A stretch of DNA of 61,733 bases from positions 1 to 61,733 of the forward strand of contig CAKPNG010000005.1 of NCBI GenBank assembly GCA_934168325.1, written 5' to 3'. Shown piece by piece: positions 52,574-61,591 of the stretch. Position numbers and translations under genes: made by a program. The notes under the pieces were generated by a model, which worked only from the letters and a program-made list of their open reading frames with translations, made no database searches and was not told where the DNA came from. Origin of the DNA: an uncultured Bacilli bacterium. Its GTDB lineage: Bacteria; Bacillota_I; Bacilli_A; RFN20; CAG-826. The stretch's first letter is position 1, and each line of letters opens with the position of its first letter.

Positions 52574-54419
52574 TGTTGATTCATATAAAAAACCAAAGAA
52601 CTTTTTAAAAACATTAAAAAGACTTTTACATTACTATAAAGGATGGAAATTAGTAATTCTTATAATAGTCATCTTGTTAACTATTTTCAGCAGCATTTCA
52701 TCAATTATAGGTACATTTATGTTAAAAGATGTAATCAATATAATTTTAGGAATTAAAAAAGGCACTTCTACTTGGAATGAATTAACTTTAAATCTTTTAT
52801 TCATGGGATCTTTATATTTTTTAGGTGCAATGTCAACCATGATTTATAATCAATTAATGATTAGAACATCACAAAAAATAATAGGTCAATTAAGAAAGGA
52901 TTTAATAACTCATACACTTCATCTCCCGGCTGAAGAGTTTAATAAGCATACACGTGGCGAGTTTATGACTTTTTATACAAATGATATCGACACATTAAAC
53001 AATGCCTTAAATGATGCATTTTCTAATTTTGTATTTTCTTTATCAAATATTATAGGAACTCTTATTGGAATATTCCTAATTAATATTTATTTATCCCTCG
53101 TTGTTGTCTTCTTTTTATCATTAATGATAATTTTTATTATTTATAATTCAAAAAAATGTCAAAAATATTATAAAAATGTACAAACAAGCTTATCAAAAAT
53201 GAACAGTTTTATTGAAGAAAATATTAAAGGTACTAAAGTCGAAAAAGCATTTAATCATCAGGAAATTAACTATTCTAAATTTGATGAAATTAATAATGAA
53301 TTCCAATCAACTAGCACTGAAACTTTCTATAGAACTCAAATGAATGTCCCAGTAATAGTTGCACTAAGTTACTTCAATTTTTCAGTAAGTTGCGTTCTTG
53401 GTGTTATTTTTGCTTATAAAGGATTGTTAGTTGGAGGTGTTGCTGCATTAACAAGTTACTTGGTATATGTAAGGCAGAGTGCTAGACCATTCAATTTTAT
53501 AACTCAGCATATTAATTCGATACTTTCAGCTTTAGCTGGTTCTGAAAGAATTTTCAACTTCTTAGAAAAGCCAGAAGAAATTGATGATGGTAATATTACT
53601 CTAGTTAAAATAGATAGTAACAAAAATTTCTCTTATGCACGGAAGATTCCAAAGCTTAATAATAAAGATTACAGCTTAATACCATTAAGAGGAGAAATTA
53701 AATTCGTTGATGTTTATTTCGGATATTTAGAAAATCAAAATATCCTTAAAAATATAAATTTCACTGCAGAACCCGGACAAAAAGTTGCATTTGTTGGTTC
53801 AACCGGTGCTGGTAAAACTACAATAATTTCATTAATTTCTAGACTATATGAAATTAATAAAGGTTCTATTTTATATGATGGAATTGATATTAAAAACATC
53901 AAAAAAGAATCATTAAGAAGATCAATGTCTTTAGTTACTCAAGACACTCATTTATTTACTGGAACTATAAGAGATAACATTTCATATTCAAGACGTCATT
54001 CAACTTTCGATGAAATTCAACACGCTGCAATTATAACTAATGCTGATAGTTTCATTAGTCGATTACCATTCGGTTATGATACTATGCTTTATGAAGATGG
54101 TCATAATTTAAGCGAAGGTCAACGTCAACTTCTTGCGTTGGCACGAGCCGCCTTAAGTAAACCTCCTTTATTAATCTTAGATGAAGCAACTAGTAACATA
54201 GATACCCATACAGAAAAATTAGTTCAAGAAAGCATGGATAAATTAATGTTAAATCGCACAGTTTTAGTAATTGCTCATAGACTTTCAACAGTTCGCAACA
54301 GCAATGAAATACTTTGCTTAGAAAACGGAAATATTATCGAACGTGGATCACACGATAAACTTTTGTCTTTAAATGGCTACTATGCTAAATTATATAAAGG
54401 AATAAGTGAATTACATTAA
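52563..54419 (+). CDS. ABC transporter permease/ATPase, catalytic half of a heterodimer
   Basis: The 618-residue partner has six membrane helices and a canonical nucleotide-binding domain. This has Walker A VGSTGAGKTTI, signature LSEGQRQLLALARAA, Walker B LLILDEATSNID with the catalytic Glu, and the H-loop VLVIAHRLSTV. Together with the preceding gene it forms a heterodimeric exporter in which this subunit supplies the catalytic residues. GAGGG precedes the ATG inside the upstream gene. Confidence 0.93.
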   Translation: MKSNVDSYKKPKNFLKTLKRLLHYYKGWKLVILIIVILLTIFSSISSIIGTFMLKDVINIILGIKKGTSTWNELTLNLLFMGSLYFLGAMSTMIYNQLMIRTSQKIIGQLRKDLITHTLHLPAEEFNKHTRGEFMTFYTNDIDTLNNALNDAFSNFVFSLSNIIGTLIGIFLINIYLSLVVVFFLSLMIIFIIYNSKKCQKYYKNVQTSLSKMNSFIEENIKGTKVEKAFNHQEINYSKFDEINNEFQSTSTETFYRTQMNVPVIVALSYFNFSVSCVLGVIFAYKGLLVGGVAALTSYLVYVRQSARPFNFITQHINSILSALAGSERIFNFLEKPEEIDDGNITLVKIDSNKNFSYARKIPKLNNKDYSLIPLRGEIKFVDVYFGYLENQNILKNINFTAEPGQKVAFVGSTGAGKTTIISLISRLYEINKGSILYDGIDIKNIKKESLRRSMSLVTQDTHLFTGTIRDNISYSRRHSTFDEIQHAAIITNADSFISRLPFGYDTMLYEDGHNLSEGQRQLLALARAALSKPPLLILDEATSNIDTHTEKLVQESMDKLMLNRTVLVIAHRLSTVRNSNEILCLENGNIIERGSHDKLLSLNGYYAKLYKGISELH

Positions 54420-54469
54420 ATAATTGTTGATTTTTAGCAATAAATATAGTATTTTATATAAGCATTTGA

Positions 54470-54607
54470 GTGCAGCATATAAATACTTCTTGTCTGACGA
54501 GATGACATTAAATAAGTAACCTAAGCTACAAGGCGAAACGTTATCTCACCCGTAGAAAGGAATTTATACCTTACTTAAAGTGCAATATCTTTATAGGAGG
54601 AAATAAA
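54470..54607 (+). ncRNA. Structured leader of rpsD (probable S4 autoregulatory element)
   Basis: The 190-base region before rpsD can form several interlocking helices. GAGATGAC (54499-54506) pairs with GTTATCTC (54540-54547). TATAAAT (54478-54484) pairs with ATTTATA (54562-54568). AAGTAA (54514-54519) pairs with TTACTT (54571-54576), which crosses the first helix as a pseudoknot. S4 represses its own gene through such leaders in Firmicutes. That this is the same element is inferred from position and pseudoknot topology. Confidence 0.5.
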
Positions 54608-55210
54608 ATGAGATATTTAGGACCAAAATGGAAACGTGCTAGAAGATTAAACTTTTCTCTTTTAGGAACTGGCGAAGAATTAAAAAAGAGAGCATATGCT
54701 CCTGGCCAACACGGACAAAACAAAGCAAAAATTTCTGAATATGGAAAACAACTTCAAGAAAAACAAAAATTAAGAGATATGTATGGAGTTAACGAAAGAC
54801 AATTCAGAAGACTTTTCAATCTTGCTACTAAGAGTGAAGATGTTACAGGTGTTGCTTTCTTCAGAATCCTTGAATCAAGACTTGATAATTTAGTTTATAG
54901 ATTAGGATTTGCTTCAACAAGAAATCAAGCTAGACAATTAGTTAACCATGGACATATTTTAGTTAATGGTAAGAAAGTTGATATCCCAAGTTATTTATGT
55001 AATGTTGGCGATGAAATTTCCGTTAAAGAAAAATCAAAAGATTTATTAATCATCAAAACCGCTATTGAAGCTAATGGTACAACAGTTGGCTATGTCGAAA
55101 GAGACACAGAGAAAAAATCTGGTAAATTTACAAGACTTCCAGAACGTAATGAACTTCCAAGTGATATCAAAGAAGCTCAAATCGTTGAATACTACAACAG
55201 ATTGTTATAG
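54608..55210 (+). CDS. rpsD: 30S ribosomal protein S4
   Basis: A primary 16S rRNA-binding protein of 200 residues. It begins MRYLGPKWKRARRLNFSLLG and contains RAYAPGQHGQ-like AYAPGQHGQNKAK. An S4 RNA-binding domain follows (LESRLDNLVYRLGFASTRNQ onward). AGGAGG precedes the ATG. It is a single-gene unit with its own leader and terminator. Confidence 0.98.
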   Translation: MRYLGPKWKRARRLNFSLLGTGEELKKRAYAPGQHGQNKAKISEYGKQLQEKQKLRDMYGVNERQFRRLFNLATKSEDVTGVAFFRILESRLDNLVYRLGFASTRNQARQLVNHGHILVNGKKVDIPSYLCNVGDEISVKEKSKDLLIIKTAIEANGTTVGYVERDTEKKSGKFTRLPERNELPSDIKEAQIVEYYNRLL

Positions 55211-55233
55211 TTGTAAAACAAAATTCGTAGCAA

Positions 55234-55262
55234 AAAAAGTAGGATTATTCCTACTTTTTATT
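55234..55262. terminator. Bidirectional terminator between rpsD and exodeoxyribonuclease III
   Basis: AAAAAGTAGG and CCTACTTTTT form a perfect 10-bp stem around ATTATT. The A-run and T-run allow use on both strands. Confidence 0.88.
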
Positions 55263-55281
55263 TTGCTTTATAAATTAATTA

Positions 55282-56034
55282 TTAATTATTTAATTCTAAG
55301 CAGATTGGACAATGGTCGCTTCCAAATACATCATTTAATATTAAGCTATCTTCTATTTTACTTAATAACTCTTTGCTAACAACAAAATAATCAATTCTCC
55401 ATCCAGCATTTTTTTCTCTAGCTTTAAAGCGATAATTCCACCAAGAATATTTGACATCGTTTGGGTGTAAGAATCTAAATGTATCAATAAATCCATTACT
55501 CAATAATTCTGTAAATTTAGTTCGTTCTTCTATCGTAAACCCTGCAGATCTAAGATTATTTTTTGGATTTTTAATATCAATTTCTTCATGAGCTACATTA
55601 AGATCTCCACATAATATAATAGGTTTCTTTGATGATAAAAAATTTAAATACTTTCTTAATTTATCTTCATATTCCATTCTATATGATAATCTAAGCAACT
55701 CTTCTTTTGAATTTGGTGAATAAACATTTATCAAATAAAAATCGTTAAATTCTAAAGTTATTACTCTCCCTTCATCATTATATTCATCTTCTATTCCATA
55801 TATAACGTTAATAGGCTTAATCTTAGATAAAACTAATGTTCCACTATAACCTTTTTTAATTGCATTAGAATAATACTGATAAGGATATTGATCAAACTCT
55901 TGGAAGTTAGATTCTATCTGCATTTTAGTTTCTTGAAAACAAACGATATCAGGATTAAATTTATTCAAAAAATTATTTAACCCTTTAGTTAAACAAGCTC
56001 TTATTCCATTAACGTTCCGTGATATTATTTTCAT
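55282..56034 (-). CDS. xth: Exodeoxyribonuclease III (AP endonuclease)
   Basis: Cuts DNA at abasic sites and degrades 3' ends in base-excision repair. The 250 residues contain SRNVNGIRA, DIVCFQETKMQ, YSGTLVLSK, LCGDLNVAHEEIDIKNP, KNAGWRIDYFVVS and the final GSDHCPICLEL, i.e. all metal and catalytic residues of the family. The first 26 bases overlap the upstream membrane-protein gene, so it is the last gene of a seven-gene same-strand run from the LacI-type regulator. Confidence 0.96.
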   Translation of the reverse strand: MKIISRNVNGIRACLTKGLNNFLNKFNPDIVCFQETKMQIESNFQEFDQYPYQYYSNAIKKGYSGTLVLSKIKPINVIYGIEDEYNDEGRVITLEFNDFYLINVYSPNSKEELLRLSYRMEYEDKLRKYLNFLSSKKPIILCGDLNVAHEEIDIKNPKNNLRSAGFTIEERTKFTELLSNGFIDTFRFLHPNDVKYSWWNYRFKAREKNAGWRIDYFVVSKELLSKIEDSLILNDVFGSDHCPICLELNN

Positions 56035-56611
56035 AAATATAATAAAATTCCTTAATTAAATTATTAGATATAACTATATTGTAACTTAGTAAAAATATTA
56101 GTATCAAATATAATACAAATAAAAATTCAATAGCCCAATTAAATGTAAAATTATAAGTTTTATCAAAAATTGGAGTTAATGAAATAGTTAAAAAATAATA
56201 CATTGTAATTAAATTCAAAACAATTAGTGTAATCGAAAGAATATTTGCAATAATACTTAGTGAGTGTTTTGAATTTGAATATAGTAATGTAAGCATTTTA
56301 TTCATATTCTTTTTCCTATTAATAAAGAAAACTCTTATTCCAAAAAAAGTAGCAAAAAGAAATATTGTCAAACATAAAGAGAAAAACAATTCTATAAATA
56401 AATTTGTAACAAATCCAGAAGACATTATCGATCTCTTTTCCATTATATCTATAAAAATATTTTTAAAAACCATATTAGAATCATTTAATGCATAAAATAA
56501 ACTATGATTAGAAATATTACCATCTAAATTTTTATATCTAAATATAGGTAAAAATGAAATTAATAAATACAAAATACCATGAAAAATTAATAAAAACCCT
56601 GCAAAAATCAA
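56009..56611 (-). CDS. Membrane protein of unknown function, protease-gene neighbour
   Basis: The 200-residue protein has about four hydrophobic segments: IFAGFLLIFHGILYLLISFL, LFIELFFSLCLTIFLFATFF, IANILSITLIVLNLITMYYF and FLFVLYLILIFLLSYNIVI. A likely extracellular loop lies between the first two. No family is recognised. It overlaps the gene before it by four bases and the xth gene by 26. It probably works with, or is only co-expressed with, the M6-like lipoprotein two genes upstream. Confidence 0.65.
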   Translation of the reverse strand: MIFAGFLLIFHGILYLLISFLPIFRYKNLDGNISNHSLFYALNDSNMVFKNIFIDIMEKRSIMSSGFVTNLFIELFFSLCLTIFLFATFFGIRVFFINRKKNMNKMLTLLYSNSKHSLSIIANILSITLIVLNLITMYYFLTISLTPIFDKTYNFTFNWAIEFLFVLYLILIFLLSYNIVISNNLIKEFYYIYENNITER

Positions 56612-56964
56612 ATAAAAATTCTTTTTTTATTTAACTTGTCATCTAAACTAACGTTAGAATATAGTAATTTAAAATTATAATCTTTTTCCTCTACAATTTT
56701 ATTTTGATCATAAATTTGTCCATTTTCATCATTTAAATTATTTAACTTTTTATATAAATAAGCTATTAAAAATTTGAGAATTAATATTACAAAAAAAGAC
56801 ATTCCAAGAACAATTCCTGCAATGAACCATTTTTTTCCTTTACCAAGTCCAATAATAACAAAAAAAGACATTATACAAATTAAAACAACAATAAAAGCAT
56901 CATTAATTTTACTAACTATATTTAATGCTTTAATTTTTTTATTAAGTTTATCTTTTTCTATCAT
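56608..56964 (-). CDS. Small two-helix membrane protein, protease-gene neighbour
   Basis: The 118 residues start with a charged segment (MIEKDKLNKKIKALNIV) and have two membrane helices, DAFIVVLICIMSFFVIIGLG and WFIAGIVLGMSFFVILILKF. A polar tail follows. No family is recognised. Four-base overlaps on both sides place it in a tightly coupled trio with the lipoprotein gene and the 200-residue membrane protein. Confidence 0.6.
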   Translation of the reverse strand: MIEKDKLNKKIKALNIVSKINDAFIVVLICIMSFFVIIGLGKGKKWFIAGIVLGMSFFVILILKFLIAYLYKKLNNLNDENGQIYDQNKIVEEKDYNFKLLYSNVSLDDKLNKKRIFI

Positions 56965-58445
56965 ATTTTATAAAATTTTAATATAACCTCTTCTTGATTC
57001 ATATCTAAAACAGTAAAGTTGAAATTAATTTTTTTCTTATTATGAAATGTTGAATTAGAAAAAAATGAAAATAAAGAACTTGAATCAAAAGTATCACCTT
57101 TATGATATAAACTATCATCATTAGCTAATGATTTATTATAAAAGGAAATATTATTTTTATTAATCTGTTCAATTAAAAAGTATGGATTCTCACCTAACTT
57201 TTTAGATTTAGAATTAGATGCAGCAATTGAATAATACTCTCCAGTTATATAATTATCTTTAATAGTTATATTACTTTTTTTAAATTTTGAAATATCATTT
57301 GAAACATAAAAATATGTAGAATCATCGCCATCAGCAGACAATTTAATATGAGCAATTCTAGCATCAACATGATAAACAATTATTCCAGGTTCTTTAAACA
57401 TATTGTTTTTTATAACTTCATTATATGGAGTAATAGCATCTTTTTTATTTAATAAATCAGGTGTATAAAACTCAATAATTAAATATTCATCAAATGCATT
57501 ACCTACAAAATCAGATGAAATAACTAATGCCTCTCCACTATTACTAAAAGATTTTAATGTAATTTCTTCTTCTTTAGTCACTAATTTAGGAGTAATCCAC
57601 CCTAAAGCAAATTTAGAAAAAGCATCATGATCTCCTATATTATTATCCATCATCATTTTTCCGCCACTCGAACTATAATGTACATTCTTATCATATGTAT
57701 AATAATCATCAAGACCCATCATATGTCCAGTTTCATGAATTATCGTATGAGCATCTTGTCCATTAGATCCTTCAGCTTCATAAAGAAAAATTTGTGAACA
57801 ATTAGCAAATGTCGAAAAAGTAGGTTTATTAATATCAGCTTTAGTATTCATCATCCAAGAAGTATAGGCCCAATAATATCTCAAGTTAAAAACTTCATAA
57901 GCTGTTCCAGCATTAAAAATAAACCATACACCGTCAACATAGCCATCTTTATTAGAATCAAAATTATTATAATCAATAGGCTTAGAATCAATAGTTGCAT
58001 TATTATAAACTTCTTCAGCTAAAACATGCGTTCCAGTTTGAAAATAATCTAAATTTGCGTTTTCTTTAGCGACAAAAAGACTAGAACTAAAACTAGGTGT
58101 AAAAACATCACTTATAACACAATTAAAATTTAATTTGCCATAACTTGATTTATTATAATAACTCTTTAAACTTTCCCAGTAATCATTACTATAGTCTTCT
58201 TTAAACCCATTAAATGAATAATTAATATTATTTAATTGTTCTTTTGTAAATGCATCTTTATCTGAAAATTCAATAGGTACAACAAGTAAATTTACATCAC
58301 CAACACTTGGAGTTAATCCATTATACAAAGTTGCATAATCAAATTGAGAATATGTCAAAGTAGTATATTCTTTTTTTAAAAAATTGCATGAAGTAAGAGC
58401 AATTATTCCAGTTGCTATTACAAAATATTTACCTATTTTTTTCAT
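56961..58445 (-). CDS. M6-like zinc metalloprotease lipoprotein
   Basis: The 494-residue protein begins with a lipoprotein signal peptide ending in LTSC, with the lipidated Cys at residue 20, so it is exported and anchored outside. A zincin motif HETGH (237-241) with a downstream Asp246 in GLDDYY is the metal site of M6 (immune inhibitor A-like) peptidases. The segment NFDSNKDGYVDGVWFIF resembles the calcium loop often preceding it. A beta-rich C-terminus follows. The likely role is cleavage of host or neighbouring surface proteins. It starts three bases after tyrS, without its own Shine-Dalgarno. Confidence 0.85.
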   Translation of the reverse strand: MKKIGKYFVIATGIIALTSCNFLKKEYTTLTYSQFDYATLYNGLTPSVGDVNLLVVPIEFSDKDAFTKEQLNNINYSFNGFKEDYSNDYWESLKSYYNKSSYGKLNFNCVISDVFTPSFSSSLFVAKENANLDYFQTGTHVLAEEVYNNATIDSKPIDYNNFDSNKDGYVDGVWFIFNAGTAYEVFNLRYYWAYTSWMMNTKADINKPTFSTFANCSQIFLYEAEGSNGQDAHTIIHETGHMMGLDDYYTYDKNVHYSSSGGKMMMDNNIGDHDAFSKFALGWITPKLVTKEEEITLKSFSNSGEALVISSDFVGNAFDEYLIIEFYTPDLLNKKDAITPYNEVIKNNMFKEPGIIVYHVDARIAHIKLSADGDDSTYFYVSNDISKFKKSNITIKDNYITGEYYSIAASNSKSKKLGENPYFLIEQINKNNISFYNKSLANDDSLYHKGDTFDSSSLFSFFSNSTFHNKKKINFNFTVLDMNQEEVILKFYKI

Positions 58446-58448
58446 TAA

Positions 58449-59702
58449 TTAGCCGAGATCTGCAAGGTAATAATTCTTTTTACCGCGTTTTACAATAATA
58501 TATTTTCCAAATAATGCGCCTTCTTTAGAATAAAGTTTTAAATTATCGATACTCTTTTCACCATTAATAGATATAGCACCATTTTTAATAAATTCACGAG
58601 CTTCACGCTTACTAGAAGCAGCTTTAACATGAATTAATAAGTCTTCTAAAGTTAATTCATTATCAATATTAACTTTCATTGTTGAGAATAATTCTTCAAT
58701 TTCTTCTTCATTCAATTCTTTAAAATTGTTAGAGAATAAAGCCTCACTCATCTTAACAGCACTATCAGCATCTTCTTTACCATGAATAATCTTTGTAACT
58801 TCATAAGCTAAAGCTTTTTGTCCAATTCTTTGACCTAAATGTTCAAAATGTTCTTTATTAATCTTTTCAATTTCTTCTTTAGTTAAGAAAGTAAACACTT
58901 TTAAATATTTAATAGCGTCTTCATCACTTTGATTATAGAAAAATTGATACATTTTATAAGGACTTACTAATTTTTTATCTAAATAAATAGCGCCTTCTTC
59001 ACTCTTACCAAATTTTTTACCATCACTTCTAGTGATTAAATGAGCTGTCATACATTCAACTTTAGTATCTGGACCTTCAATCTTTTTAATATAATCTAAT
59101 CCAGCAGTTAAATTTCCCCATTGATCACCACCACCAATTTGAATTCTACATCCATATTTTTTAAATAAAGAATAAAAATCATAAGATTGCAATGTCATAT
59201 AAGAAAATTCAGTTAAAGAAATTCCACTTTCAAGTCTTCCAGCAACAATATCTTTTCCTAACATATAATTAACACTAAAGTATTTAGCAACATCTCTTAA
59301 ATATTCAATAATGCTTAATTTACTAAGCCAATCATAATTATCAACAATAATACCTTTACTAGGATCTGAAAAATCTAAAAATTTAGAAAGTTGATTTTTA
59401 ATAGATTGAGTGTTAGCTTTTACATTTTCTTCAGTTAAAAAACTTCTTTCTTTATTTTTACCACTAGGATCGCCAATCATTCCAGTTCCACCACCAACAA
59501 GAGCAATAATTCTATGACCAGCTCTTTGAAGTCTCATTAAAATGGAAATCATAACGAAATTGCCAATATGCATGCTACTTGCACTTGGATCAAATCCACA
59601 ATATATAGTTTGACGAGTTTTTAGTAATTCTTTTACACTTTCTTCATTACTATAATCTTTTATTAATCCTCTATAATTTAAATCATCAATAATGTCTAAC
59701 AT
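58449..59702 (-). CDS. tyrS: Tyrosine--tRNA ligase
   Basis: The 417-residue class I synthetase has CGFDPSASSMHIGNFV (HIGH-type motif) and GGDQWGNLTAGLDYI. The KMSKS-type loop is KKFGKSEEGAIYLD, and there is a C-terminal S4 RNA-binding domain (about 345-417). GGAG precedes the ATG. No T-box leader is present; it follows apt by 11 bases and seems to be expressed from the upstream regulator-apt unit. Confidence 0.97.
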   Translation of the reverse strand: MLDIIDDLNYRGLIKDYSNEESVKELLKTRQTIYCGFDPSASSMHIGNFVMISILMRLQRAGHRIIALVGGGTGMIGDPSGKNKERSFLTEENVKANTQSIKNQLSKFLDFSDPSKGIIVDNYDWLSKLSIIEYLRDVAKYFSVNYMLGKDIVAGRLESGISLTEFSYMTLQSYDFYSLFKKYGCRIQIGGGDQWGNLTAGLDYIKKIEGPDTKVECMTAHLITRSDGKKFGKSEEGAIYLDKKLVSPYKMYQFFYNQSDEDAIKYLKVFTFLTKEEIEKINKEHFEHLGQRIGQKALAYEVTKIIHGKEDADSAVKMSEALFSNNFKELNEEEIEELFSTMKVNIDNELTLEDLLIHVKAASSKREAREFIKNGAISINGEKSIDNLKLYSKEGALFGKYIIVKRGKKNYYLADLG

Positions 59703-59713
59703 ATTTTCTCCAA

Positions 59714-60427
59714 TTAATCGTGATATTTAATATAAGTTAATCTACCTAATTTATCTTCCCAAACAATATTTATAATTTGAGATTTTTTAATAATTTCTTT
59801 TACTTTATCTTTATATTCAACTTCAACATCTTGTTCATCAATTTTTCTTACGAATTTTCCAATATGGTGTAAACCATTTTGAACTTGAACAAAGTCTCCA
59901 ACATTTAATCCATAATTTACGATAGAACAAACTGGAATTCCTAATGCTTTATAACCATGTAATGAACGTAATTCGACTAAGAATAATCCCATAATTGGAA
60001 TACCACCACTTTTTTCTACTAATCTTTTCATAGCAGCAGCACTACCACCAGTTGCAATGATATCATCAAGAATAATGACACGATCGCCTTTATTAATACT
60101 ACCTTCTGGAATTTCCATAGTTGCAGTTCCGTATTCTAATTCATAAGTTTCACGATATCCTACAACAGGAAGTTTCCCAGCTTTTCTAGCAATAACAATA
60201 CCTTTATTATTTAAAAAAGCTAGAGGAGATCCAAAAATAAAGCCTCTACTTTCAGCACAAATTATCTTATCCCAACTCTCAAAACTTGGTAATTGCTTAT
60301 TTAAATCCATAATTGCTTGATGAAAAGCGTCGCCATTATAAAGTAGAGGTGTAATATCTCTAAATTTAATTCCTTTAATAGGATAATCATTAATTGTTCT
60401 TATATAAGTATCATATACATCTTTCAT
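59714..60427 (-). CDS. apt: Adenine phosphoribosyltransferase with C-terminal extension
   Basis: Salvages adenine to AMP using PRPP. The core (about 1-171) has GIKFRDITPLLYNGDAF, AESRGFIFGSPLA, ARKAGKLP and the PRPP loop VIILDDIIATGGSA (117-130). The 237-residue chain carries about 65 extra residues compared with the usual 170-183. This tail has beta-like sequence (VQVQNGLHHIGKFVRKIDEQ, then VEVEYKDKV) of unknown role. GGAGG precedes the ATG. It follows the LacI-type regulator gene by 14 bases. Confidence 0.95.
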   Translation of the reverse strand: MKDVYDTYIRTINDYPIKGIKFRDITPLLYNGDAFHQAIMDLNKQLPSFESWDKIICAESRGFIFGSPLAFLNNKGIVIARKAGKLPVVGYRETYELEYGTATMEIPEGSINKGDRVIILDDIIATGGSAAAMKRLVEKSGGIPIMGLFLVELRSLHGYKALGIPVCSIVNYGLNVGDFVQVQNGLHHIGKFVRKIDEQDVEVEYKDKVKEIIKKSQIINIVWEDKLGRLTYIKYHD

Positions 60428-60441
60428 AATTTGCCTCCATT

Positions 60442-61440
60442 TTATAATCTTGTTGAATTTTTCTTTATATATACTGACTCAAAACGATATTCTTTATCAT
60501 ATAAGCAATCATTTATCAAATCGACTAACATAAACATTGCTCTTTTTCCAACTTCTTGCATATCAATATACATATTTGATATTTGAGGTCTAATAATTGA
60601 AGAATATTTTGTACCAATAATTGATAAAACTTCAATATCTTCAGGAATTGATAATCCACTATCACTAGCAGCGTTTAATACAGCAGCAGCGATAGAATCA
60701 CGATATGCAATAACATATTCTTTTCTTTTAACTTTAAATCTTTCCATAAAATCATGATATGTTCTTTGATATGAATCGTCACAATTCATAATGTTATATT
60801 CACGATCATTTTGAATATGGGTTTGAATAAAAGCATTTTCAACACGTGTTAATAATCGACCTGCATTATGAACATGTAAGAAAGTCATCTTTTTATCACC
60901 TTTATTAAAATAATCAGTAATAATTTGTTTAATAAGGTGTTCATAACTAAAATGAATACATCCGATTTTACTAGCAATTATTCTATTATTAACGCTAATA
61001 ACAGGAACATTATAATTACTACAAACTTCTAAATCTTCACTATTTAACTCATCATCAAAGACAATTACACCGTCAACATGAGATTGAATGACTTTTTCTA
61101 GCATTGTCAATGCATCTTCACGACTATGAGAAGTTGTATATAAACTGACAGTGAAGCCTTTATTTTTACAAACTTCAGTAATACCATTCAACATATTAGC
61201 GATATAAACATAATTTGCACTAGGAATAATAACACCTATATTAGTTGTTTTATTCGTGGCTAAAGCTTGAGCTAAACCACTAGGTTTATAGCCCAATTTT
61301 TTAATTACACTTAAAACTTTACGCTTTGTTTCAGGCTTGACTGAATCAGCATTATTAATAACTCTACTAACAGTGGCTAAAGAAACGCCACTAACCTTTG
61401 CTACTTCGTAAATTGTAACACGCTCTTTAACATTTTCCAT
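60442..61440 (-). CDS. LacI-family transcriptional regulator, CcpA-like
   Basis: The 332-residue regulator has an N-terminal LacI helix-turn-helix (VTIYEVAKVSGVSLATVSRV, residues about 8-27) and the hinge SGLAQALATNKTTNIGVIIP. A periplasmic-binding-type effector domain follows. The N-terminus is close to CcpA of Bacillus, but the effector domain is only loosely similar, so its ligand is uncertain. It starts at an ATG six bases after TAATAT with no Shine-Dalgarno, i.e. probably leaderless. A cre-like site overlaps its -35, suggesting autoregulation. apt and tyrS follow in the same direction. Confidence 0.88.
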   Translation of the reverse strand: MENVKERVTIYEVAKVSGVSLATVSRVINNADSVKPETKRKVLSVIKKLGYKPSGLAQALATNKTTNIGVIIPSANYVYIANMLNGITEVCKNKGFTVSLYTTSHSREDALTMLEKVIQSHVDGVIVFDDELNSEDLEVCSNYNVPVISVNNRIIASKIGCIHFSYEHLIKQIITDYFNKGDKKMTFLHVHNAGRLLTRVENAFIQTHIQNDREYNIMNCDDSYQRTYHDFMERFKVKRKEYVIAYRDSIAAAVLNAASDSGLSIPEDIEVLSIIGTKYSSIIRPQISNMYIDMQEVGKRAMFMLVDLINDCLYDKEYRFESVYIKKNSTRL

Positions 61441-61446
61441 GTATAC

Positions 61447-61474
61447 ATATTAACATATCTAATAAAAATGTAAA
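61447..61474 (-). promoter_or_regulatory. Promoter of the LacI-type regulator, leaderless pattern
   Basis: TTTACA (61469-61474) and TAATAT (61447-61452) on the minus strand are 16 bases apart. The ATG lies six bases after the -10. Confidence 0.45.
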
Positions 61475-61483
61475 TATTTTCAT
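61468..61483. promoter_or_regulatory. cre-like site over the regulator promoter
   Basis: ATGTAAATATTTTCAT is identical to the site at 33819-33834 upstream of glgB. It covers the -35 hexamer, the position of an autorepression operator. Confidence 0.45.
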
Positions 61484-61571
61484 GTTTTTTTCAATATAAA
61501 AACTTAATTTATTAATATTCATATTAATTTTAATTAAATTTAATCTATTTTATTAAAAAATGAAATATTTT

Positions 61572-61586
61572 ATGAAAAATTTTCAT
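61572..61586. repeat. Palindrome upstream of the LacI-type regulator
   Basis: ATGAAAA and TTTTCAT flank a single A, a perfect 7-1-7 palindrome. It resembles the cre-like word with one base less in the centre and may be a second operator. Confidence 0.35.
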
Positions 61587-61591
61587 TTATA

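Noticed and set aside
134..61440. Mycoplasma-type genetic code (TGA as Trp)
   Set aside because: TGA ends clearly complete genes (ezrA, yfcE, the membrane gene before sdaA), and no protein family needed TGA read-through.
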